Assembly (NCBI GenBank): GCA_947476625.1
Contig: CANJRA010000010.1
Coordinates: 1 to 64,000, forward strand
Source of the DNA: Fidelibacterota bacterium
GTDB lineage: Bacteria > Pseudomonadota > Alphaproteobacteria > Rhodospirillales > Rhodospirillaceae
Reading direction: 5' to 3'
DNA length: 64,000 nt
In this document: one piece after another, positions 20,290 to 29,808 of the stretch
Numbering within the stretch: the first letter of the stretch is position 1
Layout: the number at the start of each line of letters is the position of its first letter
Position numbers and translations under genes: made by a program
The notes under the pieces: generated by a model
Told to the model about the DNA's origin: nothing
Database searches by the model: none
The model's input: the letters and a program-made list of their open reading frames with translations, nothing else

Positions 20290-21479
20290 CGGTCGACCTC
20301 ACCGAACACAATATCGATAGAACCGAGAACGGCGGGAACGTCGGCCAGCATATGACCGCGCAGCATCGCGTCCATGCCCGCGAGATGAAGGAACCCCGGC
20401 GCGCGAATGCGACAGCGGTACGGCTTGTTGGTGCCGTCAGACACCAAATAGACCGCGAACTCGCCCTTAGGCGCTTCGGTGGCGACGTAAATCTCGCCCG
20501 CCGGAACCTTGAAGCCTTCGGTGTAGAGCTTGAAGTGATGGATCAACGCTTCCATCGAGGTTTTCATTTCTGCGCGCGGCGGCGCCATGATCTTACGGTC
20601 GTTCACGCGCACCGGGCCGGACGGCATCTTCTCGATGCACTGCTTGATGATGCGGATCGACTCACGCATTTCCAGCACGCGCACGAGATAGCGATCGTAG
20701 CAGTCGCCGTGTTTGCCGATCGGAATATCAAATTCGATTTGTTCATAACCATCGTAAGGCTGCGACTTGCGCAAATCCCACGGCACGCCCGAGGCGCGCA
20801 AGTTCGGACCGGTGAAGCCCCAGGCCAAAGCTTCCGCCTCGGAAACGACGCCGATGTCGACGGTGCGCTGTTTGAAGATGCGGTTTTCGGTCAACAAGCC
20901 TTCCAGATCGTCGATCATCTTCGGGAAAGCTTCCGCCCACGCGTAGATGCGCTCTTTCAACCCGGCGGGCATATCCTGCGCCACGCCGCCCGGACGCACG
21001 TAATTGGCGTGCAAACGCGCGCCGCAAACGTCGTCATAAAAGCCCATCAGTTTTTCGCGTTCCTCGAAGGTCCACAGGAACGGCGTCATGGCGCCGACGT
21101 CCATGGCATAGGACGCGATGTTCATGATGTGGTTGAGAATGCGCGTCAGCTCCGCGAACAGCATGCGAATGTATTTCGCGCGCGGCGGCGGCTCGATACC
21201 GAGCAGTTTTTCAACTGCGAGCGAGAACGCCTGCTCCTGGTTCATCGGCGAGACGTAATCGAGGCGGTCGAAGTAAGGCACCGCCTGAAGATAGGTTTTG
21301 TATTCGATCAGCTTCTCGGTGCCGCGATGGAGCAAACCAATATGTGGGTCCACGCGGTCGATAACTTCGCCGTCCATTTCCAGCACCAGGCGCAACACGC
21401 CGTGGGCCGCCGGATGCTGCGGTCCGAAGTTAATCGTGTAGTTCTCAATTTCGGTTTCAGGTGCGAGCGCGGTGTCCAT
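20286..21479 (-). CDS. nuoD: NADH-quinone oxidoreductase subunit D
   Basis: The 49-kDa homologue, which with NuoB and NuoH forms the quinone site. It has 397 residues and is not fused to NuoC. Recognisable stretches are [19 protein letters not shown] (about 18, with the quinone-site His), [30 protein letters not shown] and the C-terminal DIVFGEVDR. It is one base after nuoC and overlaps nuoE by 4 bases. Confidence 0.96.
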   Translation of the reverse strand: MDTALAPETEIENYTINFGPQHPAAHGVLRLVLEMDGEVIDRVDPHIGLLHRGTEKLIEYKTYLQAVPYFDRLDYVSPMNQEQAFSLAVEKLLGIEPPPRAKYIRMLFAELTRILNHIMNIASYAMDVGAMTPFLWTFEEREKLMGFYDDVCGARLHANYVRPGGVAQDMPAGLKERIYAWAEAFPKMIDDLEGLLTENRIFKQRTVDIGVVSEAEALAWGFTGPNLRASGVPWDLRKSQPYDGYEQIEFDIPIGKHGDCYDRYLVRVLEMRESIRIIKQCIEKMPSGPVRVNDRKIMAPPRAEMKTSMEALIHHFKLYTEGFKVPAGEIYVATEAPKGEFAVYLVSDGTNKPYRCRIRAPGFLHLAGMDAMLRGHMLADVPAVLGSIDIVFGEVDR

Positions 21480-21480
21480 A

Positions 21481-22125
21481 TCAGGCGCCTCCCTGCTTCA
21501 CCGGCGGCGGTGCCGGGGCTTTTTCATCGCCGGGCAGCAGACGCTGAATGCCTTCCCACGGCGAAAGGAAATCGAATGTGCGGAAATCCTGGGTCAGCTT
21601 GACCGGTTCATAGATGACGCGCTTTTGGTCTTCGTCGTAGCGCACTTCGACATAACCGGTGAGCGGGAAATCCTTACGCAGCGGATGACCGTCGAAGCCG
21701 TAGTCCGTCAGGATACGGCGCAAATCCGGATGACCTGAAAAGAAGACGCCGTACATGTCCCAAACTTCGCGCTCGAGCCAGTCGGCGCACGGGAACACGC
21801 CGGTCACGCTCGGCACCGGCATGTCTTCGCCCGCCGTCAGCTTTACGCGGACGCGAATATTCTTCTTCATACTCAGCAAGTGATAGACCACTTCGAAGCG
21901 CTCAGCGCGTTCCAGGTAATCGACACCGCAGAGATCAACCAGCTGTGTGAACTCACAAGCTGTTGCGTCACGCAAAAAGGTCAAAACCTTCACGATGGAA
22001 TCACGCTTCACCGTGACAATCATCTCGCCACGCGCGATTTCGCTCGCGATGACATCATCAGATAGCGTCTGCGCGATGTGCGCCCAGGTTTGGGTCAAAG
22101 CATCGCTGGTGTCGGTCTGGGTCAT
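21481..22125 (-). CDS. nuoC: NADH-quinone oxidoreductase subunit C
   Basis: The 30-kDa peripheral-arm subunit, 214 residues from ATG 22125. The family signature is [20 protein letters not shown] followed by [20 protein letters not shown] and [20 protein letters not shown]. The open frame upstream of 22125 runs into nuoB and is rejected. A short Pro-rich tail follows the core. It starts 5 bases after nuoB. Confidence 0.95.
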   Translation of the reverse strand: MTQTDTSDALTQTWAHIAQTLSDDVIASEIARGEMIVTVKRDSIVKVLTFLRDATACEFTQLVDLCGVDYLERAERFEVVYHLLSMKKNIRVRVKLTAGEDMPVPSVTGVFPCADWLEREVWDMYGVFFSGHPDLRRILTDYGFDGHPLRKDFPLTGYVEVRYDEDQKRVIYEPVKLTQDFRTFDFLSPWEGIQRLLPGDEKAPAPPPVKQGGA

Positions 22126-22130
22126 GAGAT

Positions 22131-22685
22131 TTAGCGATCTATGGTGCCGACGCGGCGGATTTTTTTGTGGAGCTGCAGAATACCGTACAGCAGGGCTTCG
22201 GCCGTAGGCGGGCAACCCGGCACGTAGATATCGACCGGCACAATGCGATCACAGCCACGCACGACCGAATAGGAATAGTGATAATAGCCGCCGCCGTTGG
22301 CGCATGAGCCCATCGAGAGCACGTACCGCGGTTCGGGCATCTGGTCGTAGACCTTGCGCAGCGCAGGGGCCATTTTGTTGGTCAGCGTGCCGGCAACGAT
22401 CATCAGGTCGGACTGACGCGGACTCGGGCGAAAGAACATGCCGAAACGGTCGAAGTCGTACCGCGCCATGGCGACATGCATCATTTCGACCGCACAGCAG
22501 GCCAAACCAAAGGTCATCGGCCACATGGAGCCAGTGCGGCCCCAGTTGGTCAGGGCGTCGAGGCTGGTGAGCAGAAAGCCCTTGTCCTGAAGTTCACCGG
22601 CGACACGCGCCATCAGTTGGCCGTCCTCGACCGTGGTGGCACGGATCGGGTCGGTGGCGGGCTGAGCCGGAACGGTTATTCCCAT
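22131..22685 (-). CDS. nuoB: NADH-quinone oxidoreductase subunit B
   Basis: Carries cluster N2, the final iron-sulfur centre before quinone. The ligands are in [10 protein letters not shown] (about 66), [10 protein letters not shown] (about 125) and [15 protein letters not shown] (about 160). ATG 22685 (184 residues) is chosen because AAGGAG lies just before it; an ATG at 22706 would overlap nuoA by 31 bases. With ATG 22685 the overlap with nuoA is 10 bases. Confidence 0.95.
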   Translation of the reverse strand: MGITVPAQPATDPIRATTVEDGQLMARVAGELQDKGFLLTSLDALTNWGRTGSMWPMTFGLACCAVEMMHVAMARYDFDRFGMFFRPSPRQSDLMIVAGTLTNKMAPALRKVYDQMPEPRYVLSMGSCANGGGYYHYSYSVVRGCDRIVPVDIYVPGCPPTAEALLYGILQLHKKIRRVGTIDR

Positions 22686-23041
22686 TCCAACGCTCCTTTT
22701 TTCCATTCGTAGATGAAGCCGATGGTGAGAACACCGAGGAAAATCATCATCGACCAGAAGCCAAATAGCCCGATATCGCCAAGCGTCACCGCCCAGGGAA
22801 ACAGGAAAGCTACTTCAAGGTCGAAGATGATGAAGAGAATGGCGACGAGGTAAAAGCGCACGTCGAACTTAGACCGCGCGTCGTCAAATGCCTCGAAACC
22901 GCATTCGTAAGCGGAGCTTTTCTCCGGATCGGGGCGGCTGGGTCCGGCAATCAGCGACGCGGCCACAAAAGCGCCCGCTAAGCCAAAAGCAATGCCTAGG
23001 AAAATCAGGATCGGAAGATATTCGACGAGCAGATTTTGCAT
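22676..23041 (-). CDS. nuoA: NADH-quinone oxidoreductase subunit A
   Basis: First gene of the complex I operon, encoding a three-helix membrane subunit (ND3 homologue) of 121 residues. The conserved loop with [15 protein letters not shown] (Cys near residue 47, the active/deactive-state loop of mitochondrial ND3) and [13 protein letters not shown] in helix 2 are present. The start at 23041 gives the usual [16 protein letters not shown]; an earlier start at 23095 is not family-like. The ribosome site is weak. Confidence 0.95.
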   Translation of the reverse strand: MQNLLVEYLPILIFLGIAFGLAGAFVAASLIAGPSRPDPEKSSAYECGFEAFDDARSKFDVRFYLVAILFIIFDLEVAFLFPWAVTLGDIGLFGFWSMMIFLGVLTIGFIYEWKKGALEWE

Positions 23042-23197
23042 CGGCACCGCGCCCTGCCCCAAGTTCCTGCCCCAAGACCGCCAACAGGCGATCACAGAGA
23101 CAGTCTTTTTTCTTTTAATTCACACTCTTACGGCGTCATACGGGGATGAACAGTAAGGCTGACGAAGACCCCCGCCCCCGTCCGCTAAAGCCCGATG

Positions 23198-23226
23198 ATC
23201 TAAACGGCGCGGGGCAATGAAGTCAA
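23198..23226 (-). promoter_or_regulatory. Probable promoter of the nuo operon
   Basis: Minus strand: -35 TTGACT (23221-23226), a 17-base spacer and -10 TTAGAT (23198-23203). Transcription would start near 23191, leaving a leader of about 150 bases before nuoA. The leader is partly A-rich (around 23101-23118) but I see no clear riboswitch in it. The 346-base gap between nuoA and the PRC-barrel gene otherwise holds only the terminator at 23318-23344. Confidence 0.6.
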
Positions 23227-23317
23227 GCCACGGATTGACCGCAAAAACATTGACATAGCGGGATTTTTTTCCTTCGGCTGCCCGAAAATGGCGCCCCCTC
23301 CGCCCCCGTAAAAGAAA

Positions 23318-23344
23318 TCCCCGGGGGCGTTTCCGGCCCGGGGA
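23318..23344 (-). terminator. Terminator after the PRC-barrel gene
   Basis: An 8-base-pair G+C stem (TCCCCGGG, 23337-23344 with 23318-23325) and 11-base loop are followed on the minus strand by TTTCTTTT. It lies 44 bases beyond the PRC-barrel stop and separates that gene from the nuo promoter. Confidence 0.6.
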
Positions 23345-23387
23345 CAAATCTTAAAAAAAGTATCGACTCAGTTACATCCGGCCCGAC

Positions 23388-23759
23388 TTACATCCAGACG
23401 GACGGAACGCCGTAGTACTTGTCGACGCAACGGCCGTAGTCCGAGGTCCACGTAAAATCGCGGGTATCGGTATCGATCGACGGCGCGCCCTTCAGACGCT
23501 CCTTGTCGATGTTTACGACGTAACCGCCTTTGCGGGTGTCGTAACGAAGTTGCGACCACGGCAACGGATAGTGCTTGTGGCCCATACCCATGAAGCCGCT
23601 AAAGGACAGCACCGCATAAGCGACTTGGCCGGTGGCCTTATCGAGCATGATCTCCTCGACAGCGCCCAGCTTGTCGCCTTCGAGATTGTAGACGTCCGTA
23701 CCGGTGACCTTGCCCGCCCCGATCAGGCTGCCGTCGGTCAGTTTGGTTTCGTCTGTCAT
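23388..23759 (-). CDS. PRC-barrel domain protein
   Basis: A 123-residue soluble protein made of one PRC-barrel (photosynthetic reaction centre H-like/RimM-like beta-barrel). The core is seen as IGAGKVTGTDVYNLEGDKLG, then VEEIMLDKATGQVAYAVLSF and a HKHYPLPWSQLRYD strand. Stand-alone PRC-barrel proteins are frequent in alphaproteobacteria and often stress-induced, but their biochemical role is unclear. GGAG precedes ATG 23759. It is monocistronic, with its own terminator, and divergent from the secreted-peptide gene at 24042 across a 282-base intergenic region in which I found no promoter I would defend. Confidence 0.85.
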   Translation of the reverse strand: MTDETKLTDGSLIGAGKVTGTDVYNLEGDKLGAVEEIMLDKATGQVAYAVLSFSGFMGMGHKHYPLPWSQLRYDTRKGGYVVNIDKERLKGAPSIDTDTRDFTWTSDYGRCVDKYYGVPSVWM

Positions 23760-24041
23760 AGTTACTCTCCACGTAATTGTATTTGTTCTGGCCTCATGGC
23801 TGAACTACCGCCCATAACAACGGGCGCTCTCACCGCAATGTTTCAGATGAGCCTTCATTATTGGCGGAACTTCGCAGTCTTTTCATTCAAACGACACAGA
23901 CGTGAAAGTTGCACAGTGCGCTGACCCCGACACGTGCGCGAATACGACACAACCTGCCTTAGTCATTGCCGCCGCAATCCCAACGTAAATCGGCCGTTAT
24001 GGTTTGAGACGATACCCATGAAGCACGAGGAGGCTTCGAAC

Positions 24042-24353
24042 ATGAAATATGTCGGGAAAATCGTTGGAGGACTTTTTACTTTAGCCGTGTTGGCGACAAC
24101 GGGCGTCGTTGCCACCGCCGAGGCGCGTGACTCGTCGGGCCGTTCTGACTCCCACTGGAACCGCGATAATGATCGTAGCTCTCGCGATGATCGCGGACAT
24201 TATGACCGCAATGACAGAGGCAATGATCACCGCTGGGACCGCCATAATAATAGGCATTATGAGCGCTCTTATTACCGACCCCAGCGCTATTACTCGCCAC
24301 CGCCCTATTGGGCATGGTACGTGCCGCCGCGCGATTATTATTACGGCTACTAA
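24042..24353 (+). CDS. Small secreted Asp/Arg/His/Tyr-rich protein, unknown function
   Basis: No named family recognised. From ATG 24042, with GAGGAGG eight bases ahead, it has 103 residues. A signal peptide (about 1-28, hydrophobic IVGGLFTLAVLATTGVVA, cleaved near AEA-RD) is followed by a highly polar Asp/Arg/His/Asn stretch. The C-terminus is aromatic, YYSPPPYWAWYVPPRDYYYGY in two parts (YYSPPPYWAW and YVPPRDYYYGY), reminiscent of YXWGXW-type envelope peptides. The His/Asp content might bind metal, which is inference. An earlier in-frame ATG (24018) lacks a ribosome site. A strong terminator follows directly. Confidence 0.75.
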   Translation: MKYVGKIVGGLFTLAVLATTGVVATAEARDSSGRSDSHWNRDNDRSSRDDRGHYDRNDRGNDHRWDRHNNRHYERSYYRPQRYYSPPPYWAWYVPPRDYYYGY

Positions 24354-24360
24354 CCAAACT

Positions 24361-24394
24361 AAAACGGGCGAGAGGAAACTCTCGCCCGTTTTTT
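24361..24394. terminator. Strong bidirectional terminator
   Basis: A perfect 14-base-pair stem (AAAACGGGCGAGAG with its complement) around a GAAA tetraloop, with T-runs on both strands. It lies between the convergent secreted-peptide gene (ends 24353) and cupin gene (ends 24396) and can serve both. Confidence 0.92.
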
Positions 24395-24395
24395 G

Positions 24396-24821
24396 CTAAT
24401 ATTTAACGCCGTCCTTGTGAGTGAACTGCCATTTGCCGTCGGCGCCTAACGCCGCTGCAAGGTCATCGACGGGGTAGCTGCCTTCATCGCCAGGCGTGCG
24501 ATCTCCGACTTCAAGATAAACACCATCGCTATCAGTGCGATTGACCAATTGATGAGCGATACCGCGCGCCGGAAATCCTGCGCACATACCCGGCGACAGC
24601 TTGACCTCGCCCTGCTCCGTCACCAGCGACGTTTCCCCACCGGGATGCAATGTCGTCAGGTTGACGCCGAAATTTTGAATACCGAAGGCGTCGCCCAATG
24701 GACGTTTTTCTCGCTTCAGCATGCGGCTGAAGAATGGCTCGGGATAATTGGATGGTTTCGCGCGGGCCGGCATCGCAGCCGCTTCGACAGCAATCTTATC
24801 TGGATCGTGCGGAACACTCAT
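24396..24821 (-). CDS. Cupin-fold protein lacking the metal-binding motif
   Basis: The 141-residue product matches a family of about 160-residue single-domain cupins at both ends (LGDAFGIQNFGVNLTTLHPGG, split here as LGDAFGIQNFG and VNLTTLHPGG; then LSPGMCAGFPA, HQLVNRT, VYLEVGDRTPGDE and a final WQFTHKDG). Between HPGGETS and LVTEQGEV the usual cupin motif 1, which carries HxH and Glu metal ligands and the strand to VLEG, is absent, with the frame kept. About 20 residues appear deleted. The protein therefore probably cannot bind the usual metal and may be unfolded or non-functional. Confidence 0.75.
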   Translation of the reverse strand: MSVPHDPDKIAVEAAAMPARAKPSNYPEPFFSRMLKREKRPLGDAFGIQNFGVNLTTLHPGGETSLVTEQGEVKLSPGMCAGFPARGIAHQLVNRTDSDGVYLEVGDRTPGDEGSYPVDDLAAALGADGKWQFTHKDGVKY

Positions 24822-24860
24822 CTGGATCTCCCGACATTCGCTTTAGACCAGAGGTGGGAA

Positions 24861-24936
24861 TGGTAGGCGATGACGGACTCGAACCGCCGACATCTTCCGT
24901 GTAAAGGAAGCGCTCTACCAACTGAGCTAATCGCCC
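24861..24936 (-). tRNA. tRNA-Val (anticodon UAC)
   Basis: A complete cloverleaf: acceptor GGGCGAT pairs with ATCGCCT (one G-U), D-arm TAGCTCAGTTGGTAGAGC, anticodon stem CTTCC/GGAAG around TTTACAC (anticodon TAC), T-arm with GGTTCGAGTCC and an encoded CCA at 24861-24863. It reads GUA (and GUG by wobble) valine codons. Confidence 0.96.
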
Positions 24937-25006
24937 CCATAGCAACACCGGGGTTGAACCCGGCCGGTGGGAAGCCGCAACCTAAAGCTCTCTTCCCCAA
25001 AAGAAA

Positions 25007-25032
25007 AGTGCCGGTCTTAAAAGACCGGCACT
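25007..25032 (-). terminator. Terminator of hup
   Basis: A 12-base-pair perfect inverted repeat (AGTGCCGGTCTT) begins 23 bases past the hup stop and is followed on the minus strand by TTTCTTTTGG. It is a standard intrinsic terminator. Confidence 0.85.
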
Positions 25033-25054
25033 CATCGCAAAGAAATCGGACAGA

Positions 25055-25330
25055 TTAACGGTTAACTGCGTCCTTCAGGGCCTTACCAGCCGAGAATTTG
25101 GGCCGCTTGGAAGCCGGAATATTGATTTTTTCGCCGGTGCGCGGATTACGCCCTTCGCTGGCGGCGCGCTTTGCTACGGCGAACGTGCCGAAACCGACAA
25201 GACGGACTTCATCACCCTTTTTCAGCGAACCGGTGATCAGATCCAGCACGCTGTCGACGGCTTTCGCAGCGTCGGCCTTCGTGAGGCCTGTCGATTCCGA
25301 AACCTCGGCAACCAAATCGTTTTTGTTCAT
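25055..25330 (-). CDS. hup: DNA-binding protein HU
   Basis: Nucleoid-associated histone-like protein, 91 residues, which bends and compacts DNA as a dimer. It begins MNKNDLVAEVSESTGLTKAD (typical helix 1-2) and has GFGTFAV, the DNA-contacting arm segment GRNPRTGEKINIPAS with its Pro at the tip, and FSAGKALKDAVN at the end. In alphaproteobacteria hup commonly follows lon, as here. It has its own promoter and terminator. Confidence 0.96.
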   Translation of the reverse strand: MNKNDLVAEVSESTGLTKADAAKAVDSVLDLITGSLKKGDEVRLVGFGTFAVAKRAASEGRNPRTGEKINIPASKRPKFSAGKALKDAVNR

Positions 25331-25491
25331 ATGCGACCCCTTGATGATTTATTTAGTGTGTTTGTTGATTTGACGATGATTGATGTGAACTTCGAGATAA
25401 TCCAGGCGACCCCTTTTGACCGATCAGCGACTCATTGAGGCCGCTGCATCGTCATTCTTGTTTACCGCCATTCCCGGTTGAACGGCGCAAA

Positions 25492-25521
25492 AGTGTATGC
25501 CGTGCTTTTTACGTGCGTCAA
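25492..25521 (-). promoter_or_regulatory. Probable promoter of hup
   Basis: Minus strand: -35 TTGACG (25516-25521), an 18-base spacer and -10 TACACT (25492-25497). The start would be near 25485, about 155 bases before the hup ATG. Confidence 0.5.
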
Positions 25522-25627
25522 TGCGCTAAACGGCAGTTTTGCGCGGTTTTTTGGGGATAAATGGTAAAAAGGCACATCCAACCCGGCACTTTGTAGTGTT
25601 CACGGTTGAACCCCGCTCAAAAGCAAA

Positions 25628-25661
25628 GGCGGAGACGAAGTATTGCGACTTCATCTCCGCC
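25628..25661 (-). terminator. Terminator of lon
   Basis: A long stem (GGCGGAGAYGAAGT with its complement, one mismatch) around a short loop, then TTTGCTTTTG on the minus strand. It starts 36 bases after the lon stop. Confidence 0.85.
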
Positions 25662-25697
25662 CGAGTCTTTTGGTCAACCTCGCTTGAGGTTGGCTAT

Positions 25698-28103
25698 CTA
25701 ATGCGTCAGCAACGGCTCTTCGTCGGTTTCCGCCGCCGGCTTCGTTGGACGCTGTTCGTCCTCAATATCGTCTGTCATAAGCGGCACGAGCGGATTGGCC
25801 AGTGCGAGCGACAGCACTTCGTCGACCGTCGTAACCGGCACAATCTTGAGATCGCGTTTGACGTTCTCGGGAATCTCCTCGAGATCTTTTTCGTTTTCCT
25901 GCGGGATCAGCACCGTGGTCAGTCCGCCACGCAACGCCGCGAGCAGTTTTTCCTTGAGGCCGCCGATCGGCAGAACACGACCGCGCAGAGAAATTTCGCC
26001 GGTCATGGCGACATCTTTACGAACAGGGTTACCGGTCAGCGCCGAGACGATCGAGGTGCACATGGCAACACCCGCCGACGGACCGTCCTTCGGGGTCGCA
26101 CCCTCCGGGACGTGGACGTGTATATCGTGCTTCTCAAAGAATTTAGGCCTGATGCCGAACACTGGCGCCCGGCTGCGGACATAAGACCGCGCGGCCTGGA
26201 TCGATTCTTTCATGACATCGCCCAGCTTGCCGGTGAACGTCACCCCGCCCTTACCCGGCATGATGACGGCTTCGATCGACAACAACTCGCCGCCGACTTC
26301 GGTCCAAGCCAAGCCAGTGGTCACACCCACCAAATCTTCGCGTTCGGCCTGGCCGAAGCGATACTTCTGAACGCCCGCAAACTTTTTCAGGTTCCGCTGT
26401 GTAACGGCGACCTTCTTCAGTTTGCCTAAGATGATTTCCTTGGTGGCTTTACGCGCCAGGTTGGCGAGTTCGCGTTCCAAATTACGCACGCCGGCTTCGC
26501 GCGTGTAGTAGCGGCAAAGATCACGCACGGCATCATCCGAGACACTCCACTCGCTCTTCTTTAAGCCGTGAGCGCCGAACTGCTTTGGAATCAGGTGGCG
26601 TTTCGCAATAGCGACCTTTTCGTCTTCGGTGTAACCCGACAGGCGAATGATCTCCATACGATCCAACAGCGGCTGCGGCATGCGCAGCGTGTTGGCGGTC
26701 GTGATGAACAACACGTCCGACAAATCGTAATCTACTTCCAGATAGTGATCCTGGAAGGTCGAGTTCTGTTCCGGGTCGAGCACTTCCAACAGCGCAGACG
26801 ACGGGTCGCCGCGCCAATCGGCGCCGAGCTTGTCGATCTCGTCCAAAAGGAACAGAGGGTTCGACGTCTTGGCCTTTTTCATGCCCTGAATGATCTTGCC
26901 GGGCATGGAGCCGATATAGGTACGGCGGTGACCGCGGATTTCAGCTTCATCGCGCACGCCGCCCAGCGACACACGCACGAAGGCGCGTCCCACCGAACTG
27001 GCGATCGAACGGCCAAGCGAGGTCTTACCGACACCCGGAGGACCGACCAGGCACAGGATAGGTCCCTTCACTTTCTTGGTGCGGCTTTGCACGGCCAAGT
27101 ATTCGATGACGCGTTCCTTGACCTTATCGAGGCCATGGTGATCCTTATCGAGCGTGGCTTTAGCCGCCTTCAAATCGATATGGACGCGGCTCCGCTTCTT
27201 CCACGGAATCGCCGTCAGCCAATCCAGATAGTTGCGCACGACAGTCGCTTCGGCCGACATCGGACTCATGCTCTTGAGCTTCTTCAGCTCAGCCATGGCC
27301 TTGTCGCGGGCCTCTTTCGACATCTTGATCTTTTTGATCTTCTCTTCGTACTCGGATGCCTCGTCGCGGCCTTCCTCGTTTTCGCCGAGTTCGCGCTGTA
27401 TCGCCTTCATCTGTTCGTTGAGGTAGTACTCGCGCTGGGTCTTCTCCATCTGCCGCTTCACGCGATTGCGGATGCGACGCTCGACCTGCAGCACGCTGAT
27501 TTCAGATTCTATGAAGCCGTAGATCCGCTCCAAACGCTCGGAGACGGTTTTGACTTCCAGCAGTTCCTGCTTCTCGGCGATCTTCAGCGTCAAATGGGAC
27601 GCAACCGTATCGGCCAGTTTCGAAGCGTTTTCGATCTGGTTCACCGATACCAAGACTTCCGGCGGGATCTTCTTGTTGAGTTTGATGTACTGCTCGAACT
27701 GAGACACGACCGAGCGCGCCAGCGCTTCCAGCTCTTTTTCTTCTTCCTTCGGCTCGTCGATGAACTCCGCCGAAGCTTCGAAGAAAGAGTCGTTTTCCTT
27801 GTAGCCGCTAATGCGCGCGCGTTGACCGCCTTCGACCAGCACCTTCACGGTGCCATCGGGCAGTTTCAAAAGCTGCAGCACGGTCGATACAGTGCCGACG
27901 TCATAAATATCTTTGGAAGACGGATCGTCTTGCGTCGCGTCCTTCTGGGCGACCAGAAGGATCTGCTTGTCGTTGGCCATGACATCTTCAAGCGCGCGGA
28001 CAGACTTTTCGCGCCCGACGAACAGCGGCACGATCATGTGCGGAAATACAACGATATCTCGCAGCGGGAGGACCGGGAAAAATTGGCCTTTAGCAGTATC
28101 CAA
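25698..28103 (-). CDS. lon: ATP-dependent protease La (Lon)
   Basis: Cytoplasmic AAA+ protease that degrades misfolded and regulatory proteins (in alphaproteobacteria including DnaA, CcrM and SciP). It has 801 residues, normal length. The N-terminal substrate domain starts [20 protein letters not shown] (about 8), followed by a coiled-coil region (about 190-290), Walker [12 protein letters not shown] (about 355), Walker [12 protein letters not shown] (about 420), and a C-terminal protease domain with the Ser in [11 protein letters not shown] (about 678) and the Lys in GLKEKLLAA (about 720). A putative heat-shock promoter precedes it. Confidence 0.97.
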   Translation of the reverse strand: MDTAKGQFFPVLPLRDIVVFPHMIVPLFVGREKSVRALEDVMANDKQILLVAQKDATQDDPSSKDIYDVGTVSTVLQLLKLPDGTVKVLVEGGQRARISGYKENDSFFEASAEFIDEPKEEEKELEALARSVVSQFEQYIKLNKKIPPEVLVSVNQIENASKLADTVASHLTLKIAEKQELLEVKTVSERLERIYGFIESEISVLQVERRIRNRVKRQMEKTQREYYLNEQMKAIQRELGENEEGRDEASEYEEKIKKIKMSKEARDKAMAELKKLKSMSPMSAEATVVRNYLDWLTAIPWKKRSRVHIDLKAAKATLDKDHHGLDKVKERVIEYLAVQSRTKKVKGPILCLVGPPGVGKTSLGRSIASSVGRAFVRVSLGGVRDEAEIRGHRRTYIGSMPGKIIQGMKKAKTSNPLFLLDEIDKLGADWRGDPSSALLEVLDPEQNSTFQDHYLEVDYDLSDVLFITTANTLRMPQPLLDRMEIIRLSGYTEDEKVAIAKRHLIPKQFGAHGLKKSEWSVSDDAVRDLCRYYTREAGVRNLERELANLARKATKEIILGKLKKVAVTQRNLKKFAGVQKYRFGQAEREDLVGVTTGLAWTEVGGELLSIEAVIMPGKGGVTFTGKLGDVMKESIQAARSYVRSRAPVFGIRPKFFEKHDIHVHVPEGATPKDGPSAGVAMCTSIVSALTGNPVRKDVAMTGEISLRGRVLPIGGLKEKLLAALRGGLTTVLIPQENEKDLEEIPENVKRDLKIVPVTTVDEVLSLALANPLVPLMTDDIEDEQRPTKPAAETDEEPLLTH

Positions 28104-28226
28104 CGAACACCTCTTTCAGGCGCCGGACAAATGTCCCGGCACCGCGATCACCAACGGGCGGACGCCCATCGGGGTTGCAGGGCCGCCTATGACCGACCCT
28201 AGGAACCACCTTAACTGATGCTTTGA

Positions 28227-28254
28227 AGATAGGAAACGCTGCGGCTGGTGCAAG
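28227..28254 (-). promoter_or_regulatory. Putative heat-shock (RpoH-type) promoter of lon
   Basis: Minus strand: -35 CTTGCA (28249-28254), a 16-base spacer and -10 CTATCT (28227-28232). This resembles sigma32-type promoters (CTTG, about 18 bases, then CTATNT). The same arrangement lies upstream of clpP and ftsH in this window. The site is in the 173-base clpX-lon gap, about 120 bases before the lon ATG. Confidence 0.5.
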
Positions 28255-28276
28255 GCCATGATTTTTGGCGCAAAAC

Positions 28277-29542
28277 CTAGGCTGGCGTGCTGGCCTCGGT
28301 ACGGCTGTCAGCATAAATGTAGAGTGGTTTGGCCCGCCCTTCGGCAACCTCCCCGTTTACGACGACTTCTTCCACACCTTCGAGTCCCGGCAGGTCGAAC
28401 ATGGTATCCAGCAGGATCCCTTCCATGATCGAGCGCAAACCGCGGGCACCCGTTTTACGCGCGATGGCCTTGCGAGCGACGACTTTGAGCGCGTCCTCGT
28501 TGAAGGTCAGCTGCACATTTTCCATATCGAAGAGGCGTTGGTACTGCTTGGCCAACGCATTCTTCGGGCGCGTGAGAATGTCTATCAACGCGCTTTCGTC
28601 CAGGTCCTCGAGAGTCGCGAGGATCGGCAAACGACCGACGAATTCGGGAATTAGCCCGTACTTCAGCAAATCTTCCGGTTCGACTTCGCGCAGGATCGCG
28701 CCGGTCTGGCGCTCGTCCGAAGACTTCACGTCGGCGCCGAAGCCGATGGAGGTGCCCCGGCCGCGTTGACCGATGATCTTTTCCAAACCGGCGAAAGCAC
28801 CGCCGCAAATGAACAAGATGTTGGTCGTGTCGACCTGCAGAAATTCCTGCTGCGGATGCTTGCGACCGCCCTGCGGCGGCACCGAGGCAACAGTGCCTTC
28901 CATAATTTTCAGCAAAGCCTGCTGCACGCCTTCACCTGAGACGTCGCGGGTGATCGACGGATTGTCCGACTTGCGCGAAATCTTGTCGATTTCATCGATA
29001 TAAACGATGCCGCGCTGCGCACGCTCGACGTTGTAGTCCGCGGCCTGCAACAGCTTCAAAATGATGTTCTCGACGTCTTCACCGACGTAACCGGCTTCGG
29101 TCAATGTCGTGGCATCAGCCATCGTGAACGGCACGTCAAGAATGCGCGCCAGCGTCTGAGCCAGCAGCGTCTTGCCGCAACCCGTCGGGCCAATTAGCAT
29201 AATATTAGACTTCGAGATTTCGACTTCGGCGTTTTTGGTCGTAGCCGATAGGCGCTTGTAATGATTGTGCACGGCGACCGACAGCACGCGCTTGGCATGG
29301 TTCTGTCCGATCACGTAGTCATCGAGCACTTTCAGAATGTCGCGCGGCGTCGGCACCCCTTCCCGCGATTTGACCAAATTGGTCTTGTTCTCTTCACGGA
29401 TGATGTCCATGCACAATTCGACGCATTCATCGCAGATGAATACGGTCGGCCCGGCAATGAGCTTGCGGACTTCGTGCTGACTCTTCCCGCAGAAAGAACA
29501 GTACAGGGTGTTTTTAGAATCGCCGCTGGACGACTTGGTCAT
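28277..29542 (-). CDS. clpX: ATP-dependent Clp protease ATP-binding subunit ClpX
   Basis: Hexameric AAA+ unfoldase that feeds substrates into ClpP. The 421-residue protein has the N-terminal zinc domain (CSFCGKSQ and ICDECVELC, about 16-44), Walker [11 protein letters not shown] (about 120), the pore loop GYVGEDVE (about 152), Walker [12 protein letters not shown] (about 180), an IGF-type ClpP-docking loop (SIGFGADV, about 270) and sensor-2 [10 protein letters not shown]. It lies downstream of clpP across 266 bases in which I see no convincing promoter. Confidence 0.97.
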   Translation of the reverse strand: MTKSSSGDSKNTLYCSFCGKSQHEVRKLIAGPTVFICDECVELCMDIIREENKTNLVKSREGVPTPRDILKVLDDYVIGQNHAKRVLSVAVHNHYKRLSATTKNAEVEISKSNIMLIGPTGCGKTLLAQTLARILDVPFTMADATTLTEAGYVGEDVENIILKLLQAADYNVERAQRGIVYIDEIDKISRKSDNPSITRDVSGEGVQQALLKIMEGTVASVPPQGGRKHPQQEFLQVDTTNILFICGGAFAGLEKIIGQRGRGTSIGFGADVKSSDERQTGAILREVEPEDLLKYGLIPEFVGRLPILATLEDLDESALIDILTRPKNALAKQYQRLFDMENVQLTFNEDALKVVARKAIARKTGARGLRSIMEGILLDTMFDLPGLEGVEEVVVNGEVAEGRAKPLYIYADSRTEASTPA

Positions 29543-29808
29543 ACCTTAACTCCACCGGGCGCCGCGTAAAGGAACGGGGCCAGACCGGTACAAACTATAT
29601 ATCGTATGTTAACCGACCCTTTCCACTCTGCACAACCTCCAACCCTAGCGTTTCGGCTATGCGCCACACGCAAAACAAGTTTTGCAGGCAAATCTGTGAG
29701 GATATGCAGAGCCTTCCGGGTGCGGACCGCTGTAACAAGCTACAAAATCGAACGTCATGAAGCGGCGGTTACAAACCTCAAATTGCGCCGTCGGCGATCA
29801 ATTTCGAA

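Larger units (their letters stand above)
25331..25697. other. lon-hup intergenic region
   Basis: No gene is supported in these 367 bases. They hold the lon terminator (25628-25661), the hup promoter (25492-25521) and a hup leader of about 155 bases. The leader contains GGGGTCGC twice, once just before the hup start; I attach no function to this. Confidence 0.6.

Noticed and set aside
20352-21602. 416-codon plus-strand frame opposite nuoD
   Set aside because: Shadow of nuoD and nuoC; composition is Arg/His/Asp-rich and no domain is visible.
23120-23347. Minus-strand open frame of 75 codons between nuoA and the PRC-barrel gene
   Set aside because: Overlaps the nuo promoter and the PRC terminator; no ribosome site or conserved-looking sequence.
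24948-24963. T-arm-like palindrome CCGGGTTCAACCCCGG 12 bases upstream of tRNA-Val
   Set aside because: Resembles a tRNA T-arm, but no acceptor stem, anticodon arm or CCA accompanies it.
26568-28202. Very long plus-strand open frame (544 codons) opposite lon
   Set aside because: His/Gln/Arg-rich shadow translation antisense to a complete lon gene; no family motif or ribosome site.
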